From NCBI GenBank assembly GCA_964527565.1, contig CAZGOY010000025.1:1-46750 (forward strand): a DNA stretch of 46,750 nucleotides. Reading direction: 5' to 3'. Position 1 is the stretch's first letter. Each line of letters opens with the position of its first letter. Made by a program: the position numbers and the translations under genes. This document shows positions 33,918-46,701 of the stretch, piece by piece. This stretch comes from JAGXQV01 sp964527565. Lineage in GTDB: Bacteria; Pseudomonadota; Gammaproteobacteria; Burkholderiales; Sulfuricellaceae. The notes under the pieces are model-generated. The model did not search any database. It was not told the origin of the DNA and saw only the letters and a list, made by a program, of their open reading frames with translations.

Positions 33918-34313
33918 TCAGGAGAGAACGGGCGGCCCGCGCTTGTGGGCGGCAGACCAGGACAACAGGGGATCATGAATAATGGACGAAACGGGAACGG
34001 CAGCACCCGCCACACCCGGCAGCGCCGGCTGGGCGGAAGCGGCGCGGGGCAGCGGCGAAGCGGAATCGGCGGACAGGCAGAACGGGCAGTGCTGGATACC
34101 CTGCATGGCGGAAGGCGCGCTTTCTTCCCCCGCTCTGGAAACCACCACCTTCTTCAGGCCGAAGCTGGTGCACATCTCCACCACCGCCCCCCCCCGGCCC
34201 GCCGCCATCGCGTAGGACAAGGTCGGCGCCAGCGCGTTGAGCAACACCGCCAACAGCGCAATCCAGGCGCTGCGGCTCAACAGTCTATGGCTCAAGGTGG
34301 CGGAAGAATTCAT
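33918..34313 (-). CDS. DUF2946 exported protein
   Basis: A 131-residue protein with a signal anchor (WIALLAVLLNALAPTLSYAMA), the sequence MCTSFGLKKV and the motif HCPFCLS (about residues 75-81), and a terminal RGPP. These are the conserved features of DUF2946, a family often encoded beside copper genes. It is the first gene of the cluster on this strand; the gap to the next gene is 93 bases. The HCPFC motif recurs in the 29848 protein, suggesting shared metal binding. Confidence 0.8.
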   Translation of the reverse strand: MNSSATLSHRLLSRSAWIALLAVLLNALAPTLSYAMAAGRGGAVVEMCTSFGLKKVVVSRAGEESAPSAMQGIQHCPFCLSADSASPLPRAASAQPALPGVAGAAVPVSSIIHDPLLSWSAAHKRGPPVLS

Positions 34314-34466
34314 GGGCGCAATAATAGCAAACTACGGGCATGTTGGCGATGCAACGTCACCCCCGGCACGGGAGTGACAAGCCGCTATTCCAGCCAAGCA
34401 GTCCCCCTACCCCCCCTCATTTGTTACAATCCCGGACGGAATATCTGAGATTATCGAGGAATTGAC

Positions 34467-34973
34467 ATGACCACACCCTTTATTGCCGTTCTGATGGGTT
34501 CGGATTCTGACCTGCCCGTGATGCAAACCACGCTCGACACCCTGAACGCGCTGGGCGTCGCCTGGGAGGTACGCATCACTTCGGCCCACCGCACCCCGGC
34601 CAACACCATGGAATACGTGAAATCCGCCGAAGCGCGCGGCTGCTGCGTATTCATCGCCGCCGCCGGCCTGGCCGCCCATCTGGCGGGCGCGGTGGCCGCG
34701 CACACCACCTGCCCGGTGATCGGCGTGCCGATGGACGGCGGCCCGCTCAACGGTTTCGACGCGCTGCTTTCCACGGTGCAGATGCCCGGCGGCATCCCGG
34801 TGGCCTGCGTGGCCATCGGCAAGGCCGGGGCGAAGAACGCCGCCTACCTTGCCGCCCAGATGCTGGCGCTCGCCGACCCGGCGCTCGCGCAGAAGCTCAA
34901 GGACGAGCGCGCCGCCAACACCGCCCAGATCATCGCCAAGGATCAGGCCTTGCAGGAAAAACTGAAGGGCTGA
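34467..34973 (+). CDS. purE: N5-carboxyaminoimidazole ribonucleotide mutase PurE
   Basis: A 168-residue class I PurE, converting N5-CAIR to CAIR in purine synthesis. GSDSDLPVM, SAHRTP and AAAGLAAHLAG at residues 9, 39 and 65 are active-site motifs, and GVPMDGGPLNGFDALLSTVQMPGGIPVA is highly conserved. GAGG precedes the ATG. PurK, its usual partner, does not follow; a YrdC-domain gene comes next. Confidence 0.96.
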   Translation: MTTPFIAVLMGSDSDLPVMQTTLDTLNALGVAWEVRITSAHRTPANTMEYVKSAEARGCCVFIAAAGLAAHLAGAVAAHTTCPVIGVPMDGGPLNGFDALLSTVQMPGGIPVACVAIGKAGAKNAAYLAAQMLALADPALAQKLKDERAANTAQIIAKDQALQEKLKG

Positions 34974-35000
34974 TTTTTCAGGCGCCGGGGGAAATCGACC

Positions 35001-35585
35001 ATGAGATGTCCAGGCTCCCCTGCTTCTCCAGAAATCGGCGCCGCCTTTCTCCAGCGCTTGCGCGCCCATTTCCGGCGCGGCGGGCTGATCGCCTATCCCA
35101 CCGAATCGTGCTTCGGCCTGGGCTGCGACCCGCGCAATCCGCGCGCAGTGCGTGTTCTGTTGCGCCTCAAGGCCCGGCCGCAAAGCAAGGGCCTGATCCT
35201 GATTGCCGCCGCCGCGCGTCAGTTACGCGGCTACATCGCGCCGCTGGCCGACACGCATTGGCGGAAAATCGGCAATACCTGGCCGGGGCCGAATACCTGG
35301 CTGATTCGCGCCGGAAAAAAATGCGGGGGCTGGCTGCGCGGCAAGCATGTCACCCTGGCGGTGCGCGTCACCGCCCACGCGGGCGCGGCGGCGCTGTGCC
35401 GCGCCTTGCGCTCGCCGCTGGTTTCCACTAGTGCCAACCTGGCCGGGCATCACCCGCTGAAGAGCGCCGCCGCCTGCCGCAAGGCTTTCGGTGCGCGCGT
35501 GCTGGTGGTGCCGGGCCGCATCGGGAAACACCGCAAGCCCTCGACCATCCGCGACCTGGCCAGCGGCAGGGTGCTGCGGGGATAA
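35001..35585 (+). CDS. Sua5/YciO/YrdC-domain protein (TsaC-like)
   Basis: A 194-residue YrdC-domain protein. RRGGLIAYPTESCFGLGCDPRNP and RPQSKGLILIAA, then WPGPNTWLIRA and PLVSTSANLAGH carry the ATP/threonine-binding residues of threonylcarbamoyl-AMP synthases, which act in tRNA t6A37 formation. TsaC or its relative RimN is the probable identity; a paralogous role cannot be excluded. It lies 27 bases after purE and 48 bases before a permease. Confidence 0.88.
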   Translation: MRCPGSPASPEIGAAFLQRLRAHFRRGGLIAYPTESCFGLGCDPRNPRAVRVLLRLKARPQSKGLILIAAAARQLRGYIAPLADTHWRKIGNTWPGPNTWLIRAGKKCGGWLRGKHVTLAVRVTAHAGAAALCRALRSPLVSTSANLAGHHPLKSAAACRKAFGARVLVVPGRIGKHRKPSTIRDLASGRVLRG

Positions 35586-35633
35586 GCCCGGCTCGCCGAC
35601 GCGCGACACTGCCGGAAAAATTCTGGAGGAACC

Positions 35634-37037
35634 ATGCAGATATTCCGTACCAAGCACATCAGCCCGGAACAGACCGACGGCGGCCTGAAGCGCTGCCTCG
35701 GCGCTTTCGACTTGGCATTGCTGGGGATCGGCGCCATCATCGGCACCGGCATTTTCGTGCTCACCGGCATCGCCGCCGCCAACCAGGCGGGACCGGCCAT
35801 CGTCCTGTCCTTTGTGATCGCCGGTTTCGCCTGCGCCTTCGCCGCCCTGGCCTATGCGGAACTGGCGGCTGCGGTGGGCGGCTGCGGCAGCGCCTACGGC
35901 TACAGCTACGCCGCCTTCGGAGAAATCGTGGCATGGGTGATCGGCTGGATATTGCTGCTGGAATACGGCGTGGCGGTGGCGGCCGTGGCCACCGGCTGGG
36001 CCGGCTATTTCAACAACGCGCTGACGGCGATGGGCATGGGCTTGCCGGATGCGCTTACGCGTGCGCCGGGGCAGGGCGGCATCGTCAATCTGCCCGCTTC
36101 CGCCGTGATTCTAGGGTTGATGGGGCTGCTGGTCATCGGCGTGCGCCAGAGCGCGCAACTCAACACCGCGCTGGTGGGCGTCAAGGTGCTGACCATCGCG
36201 GTTTTCATCGGCATCGCCGCATTCAACGTCAACCCGCAAAACTGGCAGCCCTTCATGCCCTACGGCTGGTTCGACACCCTGCCGGACGGCAAGACCGTCG
36301 GCGTGCTGGCCGGCGCCTCGCTGGTATTCTTTGCCTACCTGGGGTTCGACGCCGTTTCCACGGCGGCGGAGGAAGCGAAGAATCCCCAGCGCGACGTGCC
36401 CATCGGCATCATCGCCTCGCTGGCTTTCTGCACGGTGGTGTACATCCTGGTTTCCGGCCTGCTCACCGGCGTGGTGCCGTACAGCAAGCTCGACGTCCCT
36501 TCCCCCGTCGCCCATGCCCTGCAACTGCTGGGCTACAACTGGGCTTCCGCGCTGGTTTCCACCGGGGTCATCGCCGGGCTCACCACGGTGATGCTGGTCA
36601 TGTATTACGGCCTGACGCGCATCATTTTCGCCATGTCGCGCGACGGCCTGCTGTCGCCGTTCTTTTCCGAGGTCGATGCCAAAACCCAGACCCCGGTGCG
36701 CGTCGTGGTGCTGTGCGGCATCGTCATGGCGCTCGGCGCGGGCCTGTTCCCGCTCGGCGCGCTGGCGGAACTGGTGAATATCGGCACGCTTGCCGCCTTC
36801 ACGCTGGTGTGCCTGGGCGTGGTGGTGCTGCGCGTCCGCCAGCCGCACCTGCACCGTCCTTTCAGGAACCCGCTCAACCCGCTGTTCCCCCTGCTCGGCG
36901 CCTGTTCCTGCATGGCCCTGATGGCCTTCCTGCCGGCCATCACCTGGCTGCGCTTCCTGGTGTGGCTGCTGCTTGGCCTGATCGTTTACTTCACCTACTC
37001 GATGCGCCACAGCAAGCTGGCGCGCGAAGAATCATAA
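35634..37037 (+). CDS. APC-family amino acid permease (CAT-like)
   Basis: A 467-residue membrane protein with twelve hydrophobic segments. The sequence LLGIGAIIGTGIFVLTGIAAANQAGPAIVLSFVIAG at residues 29-64 is the APC TM1 substrate-binding signature, and FFAYLGFDAVSTAAEEAKNPQRDVPIGI is typical of the cationic amino acid transporter group. The substrate is unknown. GGAGG six bases before the ATG gives a good start. The cyclophilin gene on the other strand ends ten bases downstream. Confidence 0.93.
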   Translation: MQIFRTKHISPEQTDGGLKRCLGAFDLALLGIGAIIGTGIFVLTGIAAANQAGPAIVLSFVIAGFACAFAALAYAELAAAVGGCGSAYGYSYAAFGEIVAWVIGWILLLEYGVAVAAVATGWAGYFNNALTAMGMGLPDALTRAPGQGGIVNLPASAVILGLMGLLVIGVRQSAQLNTALVGVKVLTIAVFIGIAAFNVNPQNWQPFMPYGWFDTLPDGKTVGVLAGASLVFFAYLGFDAVSTAAEEAKNPQRDVPIGIIASLAFCTVVYILVSGLLTGVVPYSKLDVPSPVAHALQLLGYNWASALVSTGVIAGLTTVMLVMYYGLTRIIFAMSRDGLLSPFFSEVDAKTQTPVRVVVLCGIVMALGAGLFPLGALAELVNIGTLAAFTLVCLGVVVLRVRQPHLHRPFRNPLNPLFPLLGACSCMALMAFLPAITWLRFLVWLLLGLIVYFTYSMRHSKLAREES

Positions 37038-37047
37038 GCGGCGCGGT

Positions 37048-37614
37048 TCACGGCAAGCGCTTGATTTCCTCGATCACCACGTTTTCCAGCGGCACGTCCG
37101 AAGCAAAAGGCTCGCGCTGGCCGGTCGGCACCTTGGAAATCTTCATCACTACCTCCTGCCCCTTCACCACCTTGCCGAATACGGTGTAGCCCCAGCCGGT
37201 GAGGGTGGGTGCGGTATGGTCGAGGAAGGAATTATTTTTCACGTTGATGAAAAACTGCGCCGTGGCCGAATGCGGATTGCGCTTGCGCGCCATGGCAAGC
37301 GTGTAGGTCTCGTTCTTCAGCCCGTTGTTAGCTTCGTTATAGAGGGGGCGGTAGGCCACCTTCTCGCGTAGATAGGTATCGAATCCGCCGCCCTGGATCA
37401 TGAAATTGTCGATGACGCGGTGAAATACCGTACCGCTGTAAAACCCCTTATCGACATATTCGAGGAAGTTTTTCACGGTTTTCGGCGCCTTGTCCGGGAA
37501 AAGTTCCAGCGTGATGCTGCCGTGGCTGGTTTTCATCTCGATTTGCGGATTGGCGGCATGGGCGCCCGCGGACAGACACAGCGCGAGCAGGAAGGTGAAC
37601 AGTCGCAATTTCAT
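37048..37614 (-). CDS. Periplasmic peptidyl-prolyl isomerase (cyclophilin)
   Basis: A 188-residue cyclophilin. A signal peptide (MKLRLFTFLLALCLSAGAHA) is followed by the catalytic domain: FHRVIDNFMIQGGG (active-site Arg), KNETYTLAMARKRNPHSATAQFFIN and the closing GYTVFGKVVKGQEVV. The annotation as PpiA type rests on the signal peptide. The ATG at 37614 has AGGAGA upstream and fits the signal; an extension to 37635 does not. Confidence 0.93.
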   Translation of the reverse strand: MKLRLFTFLLALCLSAGAHAANPQIEMKTSHGSITLELFPDKAPKTVKNFLEYVDKGFYSGTVFHRVIDNFMIQGGGFDTYLREKVAYRPLYNEANNGLKNETYTLAMARKRNPHSATAQFFINVKNNSFLDHTAPTLTGWGYTVFGKVVKGQEVVMKISKVPTGQREPFASDVPLENVVIEEIKRLP

Positions 37615-37948
37615 GGAAGGTCTCCTGATTGGCAATCGGCTTGGCCGGAAAAAACGTCATTATGCCATTCTCCTCACCCGGCGCGTCCAGCCATCCCGCA
37701 TAAGCTGCCGCAACGAGCAGCGCCAGGCGAAAAGCAAAACCAATGCACCTCGTTCAGCTTGTCGGCCCCGGCTTTGGGGATTCAATCCGCCAATTGAACC
37801 ATCAGATTTTTTTGCTGCCTCATCACTTGTAATATATAAGTCATCTATATAACATAGCCAAATCTCGAATTGTCGTCTGTATGCGCGGGCAACGCGTTTG
37901 CCCGGAATTTATCTTGTTGAACCGGTAAGGTTTTTATAGGGGTCACTG
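37615..37948 (+). other. 334-base intergenic region upstream of nifJ
   Basis: No gene is recognised. The first half is GC-rich with no motif. An AT-rich segment (37800-37860) contains TTGTAA and TATAAC (spacing 15) and could be a promoter, of low confidence. A hairpin with arms CGGGCAA/TTGCCCG (37886-37904) lies 45 bases before the nifJ ATG, in the probable leader. AGGGG precedes the start codon. Confidence 0.4.
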
Positions 37949-41536
<3,588 letters not shown>

Positions 41537-41563
41537 AACGCATTACCACGGGTGAAATAAACA

Positions 41564-41585
41564 GGGGGCGCAAGCCCCCCTTTTT
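41564..41585 (+). terminator. Rho-independent terminator of nifJ
   Basis: GGGGGCGCAAGCCCCC folds as a strong stem with a GCAA-like loop, followed by five T, 28 bases after the nifJ stop. Confidence 0.88.
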
Positions 41586-41673
41586 ATGGCGGATTATTCA
41601 TGAAAGCCACCCCACCCATCTCCCTTGGAACGCTCTTTGGTGGCCGACATTCTGCGCGACCACGGCCAGCATC

Positions 41674-41877
41674 GTGCGTTTCCGGGTGCGCGATTCGGCG
41701 GGCGGCAACCGCAAGCGGGTGGTGCGCGTGGAGGCCGGCGAATTCATCGGGCGTTTCTTGCTGCATGTGCTGCCCAAAGGCTTCAAGCGCATCCGCCACT
41801 ACGGCCTGCTGGGGCCTGCGCACAAGGCCGCCAACAAGTTCGGCGGCTCTCGCAGGCTTGGGCGGGGCGGCGGATAA
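41674..41877 (+). pseudogene. IS91-family transposase fragment
   Basis: About 65 codons: RFRVRDSAGGNRKRVVRVEAGEFIGRFLLHVLPKGFKRIRHYGLLGP is the C-terminal signature of IS91-type (rolling-circle) transposases. Family members have about 380-500 residues, so only a tail remains, and the last residues (GGSRRLGRGGG) diverge. No start, ori-IS or ter-IS sequence is seen. It lies between nifJ and the integrase. Confidence 0.8.
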
Positions 41878-41968
41878 ACGCTATTCGTTAGGAGAATCAA
41901 TCGAGTCTGACCCCATTGGGGTTATACACTATTACACACAATCTACATTAAATCCTAGCAGCAAGTGT

Positions 41969-43159
41969 TTACCCTGTAAAGAATTTTTTTGACATCGGCC
42001 CGAAGGCATCGCCGAGGGAATTCACCACCGAGTTACAGGCATCGATCAACGTCTCCTGTGCCAGATGAGCATACCGCTGAGTGGTCTTCACCTGGGTATG
42101 TCCAAGAATCTTCTGTACCTCGTACAACGACCGCCCGGCGTTGACAAGGAAGGAAGCGAAGCTGTGCCGCAGGTCGTGAATGCGCACATCGGCCAGGCCC
42201 GCCTTGCGGCGAGCCGTATCCCATGAGCAGAAAAACGATACATACGGGCACCGTGTTTTCGGATTCGGGAACACCCAGGGGCAATCGTCGTCATGCGGCA
42301 CCGATGCCAGCAACTGCAACACGCCGTCCGACAAGGGAACATAGCGCGGCTTGCCGGCTTTGGTCACCGGGATTCGCCACTGCCTGAGCAACAAATCGAA
42401 GTCCTGCCACTGAGCATCCAGCACTTCGCGCTTGCGCGCCCCGGTCAGAATCAGCATCGGAATGATGAACCGCAGCATCGTGTTCCCGCTCTCGCACACC
42501 GCTTCATAGAGCCGCTGCGCCTCTGTCTGCGACAGATAGCGCTCCATCTTGTTGGGGTTCTCGAACAGGGCCACATCCCTCGTCGGATTCACCGTTACCC
42601 CCGGAATCTCCCAACGCATCGCCAGGTTGTAGATATAGCGCAGCAGGATCAGCAAGCGATTGGCCGAACCCAGCGCCGCACCCGCCGCACGCCGACCGTG
42701 ATGAATGCTGATGATGTCGGTTTTGCTGATCTCGTCCAGATGCCGTTTGCCAAGCGTGGGCAATAGATGGTTGCGCAGCAAGGACTCATCCGTTCGCCAC
42801 GAACGCTTATACCCCTTCACAAAGGGCAGGTAGCGCTGTTCAATGAAATCGGCGAAGGAGGGGACCGCGCGGCGGACAGATTTTTCGGCGGCGGGGTCGA
42901 TGCCAAGGGCAATTTGGCCGCGGAGTTCGTGAGCGCGTTTGCGAGCTTGCTCCAAGGACATATCGTTAACCTGGGCGATCCGAAACTGATGTTGCTTGCC
43001 GCGAAAATTAGTGTAGCGGAGATACCAGGTTTTTCCACCGGATTTCCGAATCTCAAGCAATAGCCCTTTACAATTAGCATCAAAATAATCAACCTTGCCC
43101 AGGTTGGCTGGACAATTTAATTTGCGGACCGTAGTGGCAGATAGCGCGATGACAGGCAT
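41969..43159 (-). CDS. Tyrosine recombinase (phage/island integrase)
   Basis: A 396-residue integrase. An N-terminal DUF4102-like arm domain (LNCPANLGKVDYFDANCKGLLLEIRKSGGKTWYLRY) is followed by the SAM-like core and the catalytic domain with GARKREVL (Arg), HDLRHSFASFLV (His-x-x-Arg), LGHTQVKTTQRYAHL (His, Tyr). All five catalytic positions are present, so it may be active. Islands carry such genes at one end near a tRNA, but no tRNA is visible here. The XRE regulator is divergent, 62 bases away. Confidence 0.93.
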   Translation of the reverse strand: MPVIALSATTVRKLNCPANLGKVDYFDANCKGLLLEIRKSGGKTWYLRYTNFRGKQHQFRIAQVNDMSLEQARKRAHELRGQIALGIDPAAEKSVRRAVPSFADFIEQRYLPFVKGYKRSWRTDESLLRNHLLPTLGKRHLDEISKTDIISIHHGRRAAGAALGSANRLLILLRYIYNLAMRWEIPGVTVNPTRDVALFENPNKMERYLSQTEAQRLYEAVCESGNTMLRFIIPMLILTGARKREVLDAQWQDFDLLLRQWRIPVTKAGKPRYVPLSDGVLQLLASVPHDDDCPWVFPNPKTRCPYVSFFCSWDTARRKAGLADVRIHDLRHSFASFLVNAGRSLYEVQKILGHTQVKTTQRYAHLAQETLIDACNSVVNSLGDAFGPMSKKFFTG

Positions 43160-43221
43160 GATTTATCTCCATCCAATAACATAAACTTTATTATACATAT
43201 CAATTAAGCCATAGGATAGTC
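43160..43221. promoter_or_regulatory. Divergent promoter region, integrase and XRE gene
   Basis: A 62-base AT-rich interval with TTATACAT-like -10 candidates for the rightward gene. The XRE protein may bind here to control both genes. No clear inverted repeat was seen. Confidence 0.35.
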
Positions 43222-43503
43222 ATGGAAGCCCAGTCTTTTAGAATAATTACGTCCCTCAAGACAGCGCGCACCGCTTTGAACTGGACACAGCAAGTGCTTG
43301 CTGAGAAGTGTGGCGTATCACAGGTCACTATTGCTCGGATGGAAACGGGGGCCATGTCGCCTCGGCTGTCAACCGTTTCCAAAATCAAGACGGCGCTCCA
43401 TGAGGCTGGCGTCAGAATCATTGACGAGTCCCCCGAAGGCGGATTCAGCCTGATCGTCGATGGCAAGGTTTTTCGCCTCGAATCGACGCTCATCGATGAA
43501 TGA
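43222..43503 (+). CDS. XRE-family transcriptional regulator
   Basis: A 93-residue protein with a lambda-repressor-like helix-turn-helix: LKTARTALNWTQQVLAEKCGVSQVTIARMETGAMSPRLSTVSKIKTAL (residues 12-59). The C-terminus (IIDESPEGGFSLIVDGKVFRLES) is a short beta domain. It may control the divergent integrase or resemble an antitoxin-type regulator; no toxin gene is adjacent. AGGAT precedes the ATG. The 210 bases after it are AT-rich, with no recognised gene. Confidence 0.8.
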   Translation: MEAQSFRIITSLKTARTALNWTQQVLAEKCGVSQVTIARMETGAMSPRLSTVSKIKTALHEAGVRIIDESPEGGFSLIVDGKVFRLESTLIDE

Positions 43504-43698
43504 CGCAGCGGAAATGCATAGGTTTATTTTTGCCGTGGCTTATGGTTTGTTAGCTCTAATAATCAATACGTTGGATATGATTAGCCCATGTTTCGATCCG
43601 AAATATCGCTTGGTCACGATGTAATCAAATTAGGAAGAGAATAGGAGTCTGTCTTTGGGGCGGCCATCTTGCAATGAAAAACAAGTATATTCAGATGG

Positions 43699-46059
43699 TT
43701 GCATGGATTATTGACCTTCACGCTCACTACTGGTACGGATACCATCGTCGGCACCTCCGGCAATGACACCATTGTTGCGTCCGCTGGTACAACTAATTCT
43801 CTCAATACTGCTGACCAAATTGATGGCGGCGCAGGTACCGATACACTGAAAATCTACAGCGACGGCGCTGTCACATTGCCAGCAGGCTTGTCCAATGTTG
43901 AGAACATCTATATCAACGACAATATTCACCAGTCTTACGACATTTCGACAACCGCCCTGTCGGCTGTGACCTCTCTGGAATTGGCTGGTGGTGTTACTGT
44001 TGATGGCGCCAACATGACGCTGACGACCAAGGCCGGCGCAACGCTGACCCTGACTGATGTGGCTGATGCTGACACCGGTACCGATGGTACGGACGGTGAT
44101 ATTCTCCTTGCGTCCGCAGCAAGCGTAACCTCTCTCGCTCTGAATCTGGCGCGCGTTGGCGCTCAGACTTCCTTGTCCGCATTGAACGATGTTGATTTTG
44201 ATGTTCAGGGTACCGGTGTTGCCACTCTTGGCATCGCGGCCACTGGTGTAAACAACATCAGCCTTGCAAACACTGGCGCCGCTCTGGCAACTGTTAATGT
44301 TTCGGGCACAGGCTCCCTGACCGTTCAAGGTACAACTGGTACGGCTATCACCACCCTCAATGCTGCCTCCAACTCTGGCGGCGTAACGGTCGACCTGTCC
44401 GCATCCACCGGCACTAACCAAACCATTACGGGCGGTTCGGGCAATGACACGATCACCGTCGATCTGGCTCGCAACATTACGCTAAACGCTGGTGCGGGTG
44501 ACGACGTGGTTGTGTTCGATACCGGTACCGTACTGGGTGATCTTTCCAGCACTACTGGTTCAGCTGACAGCATCAATGGTGGCGATGGTACCGACACGCT
44601 ATCGATGACCGCTGCGACTGCCGATTCGTTGGATGGTGACACTGCTGCTGACTTGGCTGTTATTACCGGTTTCGAGCGTATTCGTATCACTACCGATTTG
44701 AACAACGTGACCGTTGATGCCTCGAAGTTCTCGGGTGGCATTAACTACGTTCAACTGGGTGCTGATACCACTACGGCTAACGGCACAATCACCGGTGTGA
44801 CTTCTGGCGCAACCATCGAAAACCGCGCGAATGTTCATGCAGGGTCGACAATCACCATCGCTGCCACTGGCGACGCTATTTTGCTGGCGGGAGACATTGT
44901 GTCCGCGACTATCCGCGGCACGACCGTCTCCTACACCATGGTCGGTGGCGATGTGGGGGGTAACGCAGCAGCAGACGTTGCCGCTGCTGCAGTTGGACTT
45001 GCCGCAGCAATTAACACCCAATTTGGCGCTGGTACCGCATCTAGCGCTCTGGGTGTAGTAACGCTCACGACGACTGTTGCAACGGCAGTTGCTGAAACCT
45101 CTGTAGATGCTGGCGTTACAATCGTTGCAGCCACTGGCGATGCCATCGAAACCGACATCACCATGACCGGTGCAACTGGTGCGGGTACGCCTGATGACCT
45201 TCTGAACATCAAGCTGAACGGCAATATCACCAATAACGATAACGTCGAATCTGCTTATGGCATCGCCGGTATCAACAAGCTGGTGATTACGACGGCTGAC
45301 AGTGACAATACCGATGGGGCAACTGATCGTAATGACGGTTACATTGTTAACCTGACTAACGATAACAGCATGACGCAAATGACCGTCAGCGGGACTAGCG
45401 CATTTGCCTTTACTTCGACAGCATCTACGGCAGCATTGGGAACCATCACCGCAACTGACTTGTCGGGTGATCTGGCGCTGAATCTGACCACTAACGGTCT
45501 GACCCAAGGTGTGGTTATTGCTGGTGGTTCTGGTACTAACACCATCGTTGCTACCGGCTTTGCCGATACCATCACTGGCGGTGCCCGTGCTGATACGATT
45601 ACAGCGGGTAACGGTGCTGACACGATCACTGGTGGCGCTGGTGCTGATATCTTCATCTTCGGTGCAGGTTCGTCCGGTGGTATGCCGAGCGCTACCGTGT
45701 TTGATACTATTACCGACTTTGCAAAGGCTAGCGACATCATCCGTGGCGCTCAGACCTTTACCGTTGAGCAAAACGCGACAGCGAGTTCTGGTGTTGCTGC
45801 AATTAATGCTGAAGGTATTGCTACCTTCAACAGCGCTGACAACACCCTCGCTTTGATGATTACTGCTGTCAATGCAGGTATCAATGCAGGAACAGAATCG
45901 GCTGGCGACTTCGCAATCTTCGAGTTCAGCGGTAGCAGCTATGTGTTTATTCATGACGGCACAACAGCTCTCGGCGCTGGCGATGTCCTGATCAAGTTGA
46001 CCGGTGTAACGGGTCTGTCTGACAGCACCATCAGCACCACCGATCTGACCATCGCCTAA
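43699..46059 (+). pseudogene. RTX/S-layer-like ORF without N-terminal domain (possible silent cassette)
   Basis: A 786-codon reading (TTG at 43699; the frame is open from 43678). From residue 7 it matches the 4702-7185 protein from its residue 162 onward (LTTGTDTIVGTSGNDTI; then ADQIDGGAGTDTL). Further RTX motifs lie at 244-256 (ITGGSGNDTITVD), 292-301 and 625-655 (ITGGARADTI, ITAGNGADTI, ITGGAGADIFIFG); an adhesin-like module (ATIRGTTVSYTMVGG...AAINT...VVTLTTT) lies at 403-460. The C-terminal GDVLIKLTGVTGL matches the other protein's secretion-signal-like end. There is no ATG and no ribosome-binding site near the start, and residues 1-160 of the homologue have no counterpart. It may be truncated or a donor of sequence. 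Confidence 0.75.
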
Positions 46060-46075
46060 TCTCTCTAACCGGAGA

Positions 46076-46103
46076 CAAGCACCCGCCCTCGGGTAGGTGC
46101 TTG
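46076..46103 (+). other. Hairpin after the RTX ORF
   Basis: CAAGCACC (46076-46083) and GGTGCTTG (46096-46103) form a perfect 8-bp stem 16 bases after the stop codon. No T-run follows, so it may protect the transcript end before the terminator at 46118. Confidence 0.6.
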
Positions 46104-46117
46104 AGGTAAAGCCTCTC

Positions 46118-46152
46118 AAACCCTGTCCTTCTCACGAGGGGCAGGGTTTTTT
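46118..46152 (+). terminator. Rho-independent terminator of the RTX ORF
   Basis: AAACCCTG (46118-46125) pairs with CAGGGTTT (46142-46149), followed by T up to 46152. It shows that the 3' end of the ORF is transcriptionally complete even though its start is not. Confidence 0.85.
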
Positions 46153-46212
46153 ACTTGGTGGTTAGGTAACATCGCCGTCCCGCCAGCACCGACTTTTACC
46201 AAGGAACACACC

Positions 46213-46443
46213 ATGCCCACCATCAAGATCAATGACATCGAATACAACACCGACAGCCTTAACGATACGGCCAAGCAGAACCTGCAGATGCTGCAAATCA
46301 CGGAGCAGGAAATCCAGCGGCTGCAACTGCAACTCGCCATCGCCCAGACAGCGCGTAATGCTTACGCCAATGCATTGAAGTCGGCCTTGCCCACCCCGCT
46401 TGAACAAGTGCAGGCACAGGGTGAGACGCTGAAGTTCAATTGA
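46213..46443 (+). CDS. DUF6447-like small protein
   Basis: A 76-residue protein: MPTIKINDIEYNTDSLNDTAKQNLQ at the N-terminus and a following helical, Gln-rich segment (EIQRLQLQLAIAQTARNAYANAL) match the DUF6447 group of small proteins. AAGGA lies six bases upstream. Such proteins are often encoded next to surface-protein or methyltransferase genes. It follows the RTX ORF after the terminator. Function is unknown. Confidence 0.7.
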   Translation: MPTIKINDIEYNTDSLNDTAKQNLQMLQITEQEIQRLQLQLAIAQTARNAYANALKSALPTPLEQVQAQGETLKFN

Positions 46444-46450
46444 GGTTGCG

Positions 46451-46516
46451 GTGTTGATCAACCCGCAGGCGGATCTTGCCGACCTTGCCGCCATCGAAGC
46501 CGAATCCCTCGGCTGA
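46451..46516 (+). other. Short residual reading frame
   Basis: GTG-started 21 codons (VLINPQADLADLAAIEAESLG) end before the repeat at 46520. It resembles the tail of a longer protein, but no family is recognised. It is listed as a remnant only. Confidence 0.2.
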
Positions 46517-46520
46517 TTAA

Positions 46521-46541
46521 TAAAGGGGACAGATTTATTTA
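46521..46541 (+). repeat. AAAGGGGACAGATTTATTTAT repeat, copy 1
   Basis: This 21-base sequence is repeated at 46702-46722 in the same orientation; the two bracket the dispersed GGTGTCC repeat and the DUF4160 fragment. Confidence 0.8.
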
Positions 46542-46549
46542 TCTCCCCC

Positions 46550-46576
46550 AAACAAAAGGACACCCACTTTGTTTAA
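46550..46576 (-). repeat. Dispersed repeat, copy 3 (inverted)
   Basis: AACAAAAGGACACCCACTTTG is the reverse complement of the core at 3125-3151 (AAAGTGGGTGTCC). Its presence 43 kb away supports a mobile or REP-like element family. Confidence 0.6.
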
Positions 46577-46637
46577 CGTAAGGTCCATTGTGTGCAATAA
46601 TTTCGCGTTGGCAGCTTGACCCGAGGAGAATCACGCC

Positions 46638-46697
46638 ATGCCCACCATCAGCATGTTTTACGGCATCATCATCAGGATGCTGTTCATGGATACATGA
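46638..46697 (+). pseudogene. DUF4160 gene, 5' fragment
   Basis: MPTISMFYGIIIRM is the conserved N-terminus of DUF4160 proteins, which continue with a Tyr/Phe and a His-rich part (HFH). Here LFMDT and a stop follow, and the second repeat begins three bases later, so the repeat seems to have replaced the rest. GAGGAGAA lies upstream, so the original ribosome-binding site remains. The related DUF2442 family is found at 25177. Confidence 0.65.
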
Positions 46698-46701
46698 GGC
46701 A

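Noticed and set aside
41900..41968. Possible integrase attachment site between the IS91 fragment and the integrase stop
   Set aside because: No tRNA end and no matching direct repeat elsewhere in the window was found, so an att site cannot be supported.
43674..43766. ATG-started small ORF (MKNKYIQMVAWIIDLHAHYW...) crossing the start of the headless RTX ORF
   Set aside because: It reads the RTX region in the wrong frame after about 14 codons, has no ribosome-binding site and ends quickly. Its first part could be a remnant of an unknown gene, but that cannot be supported.
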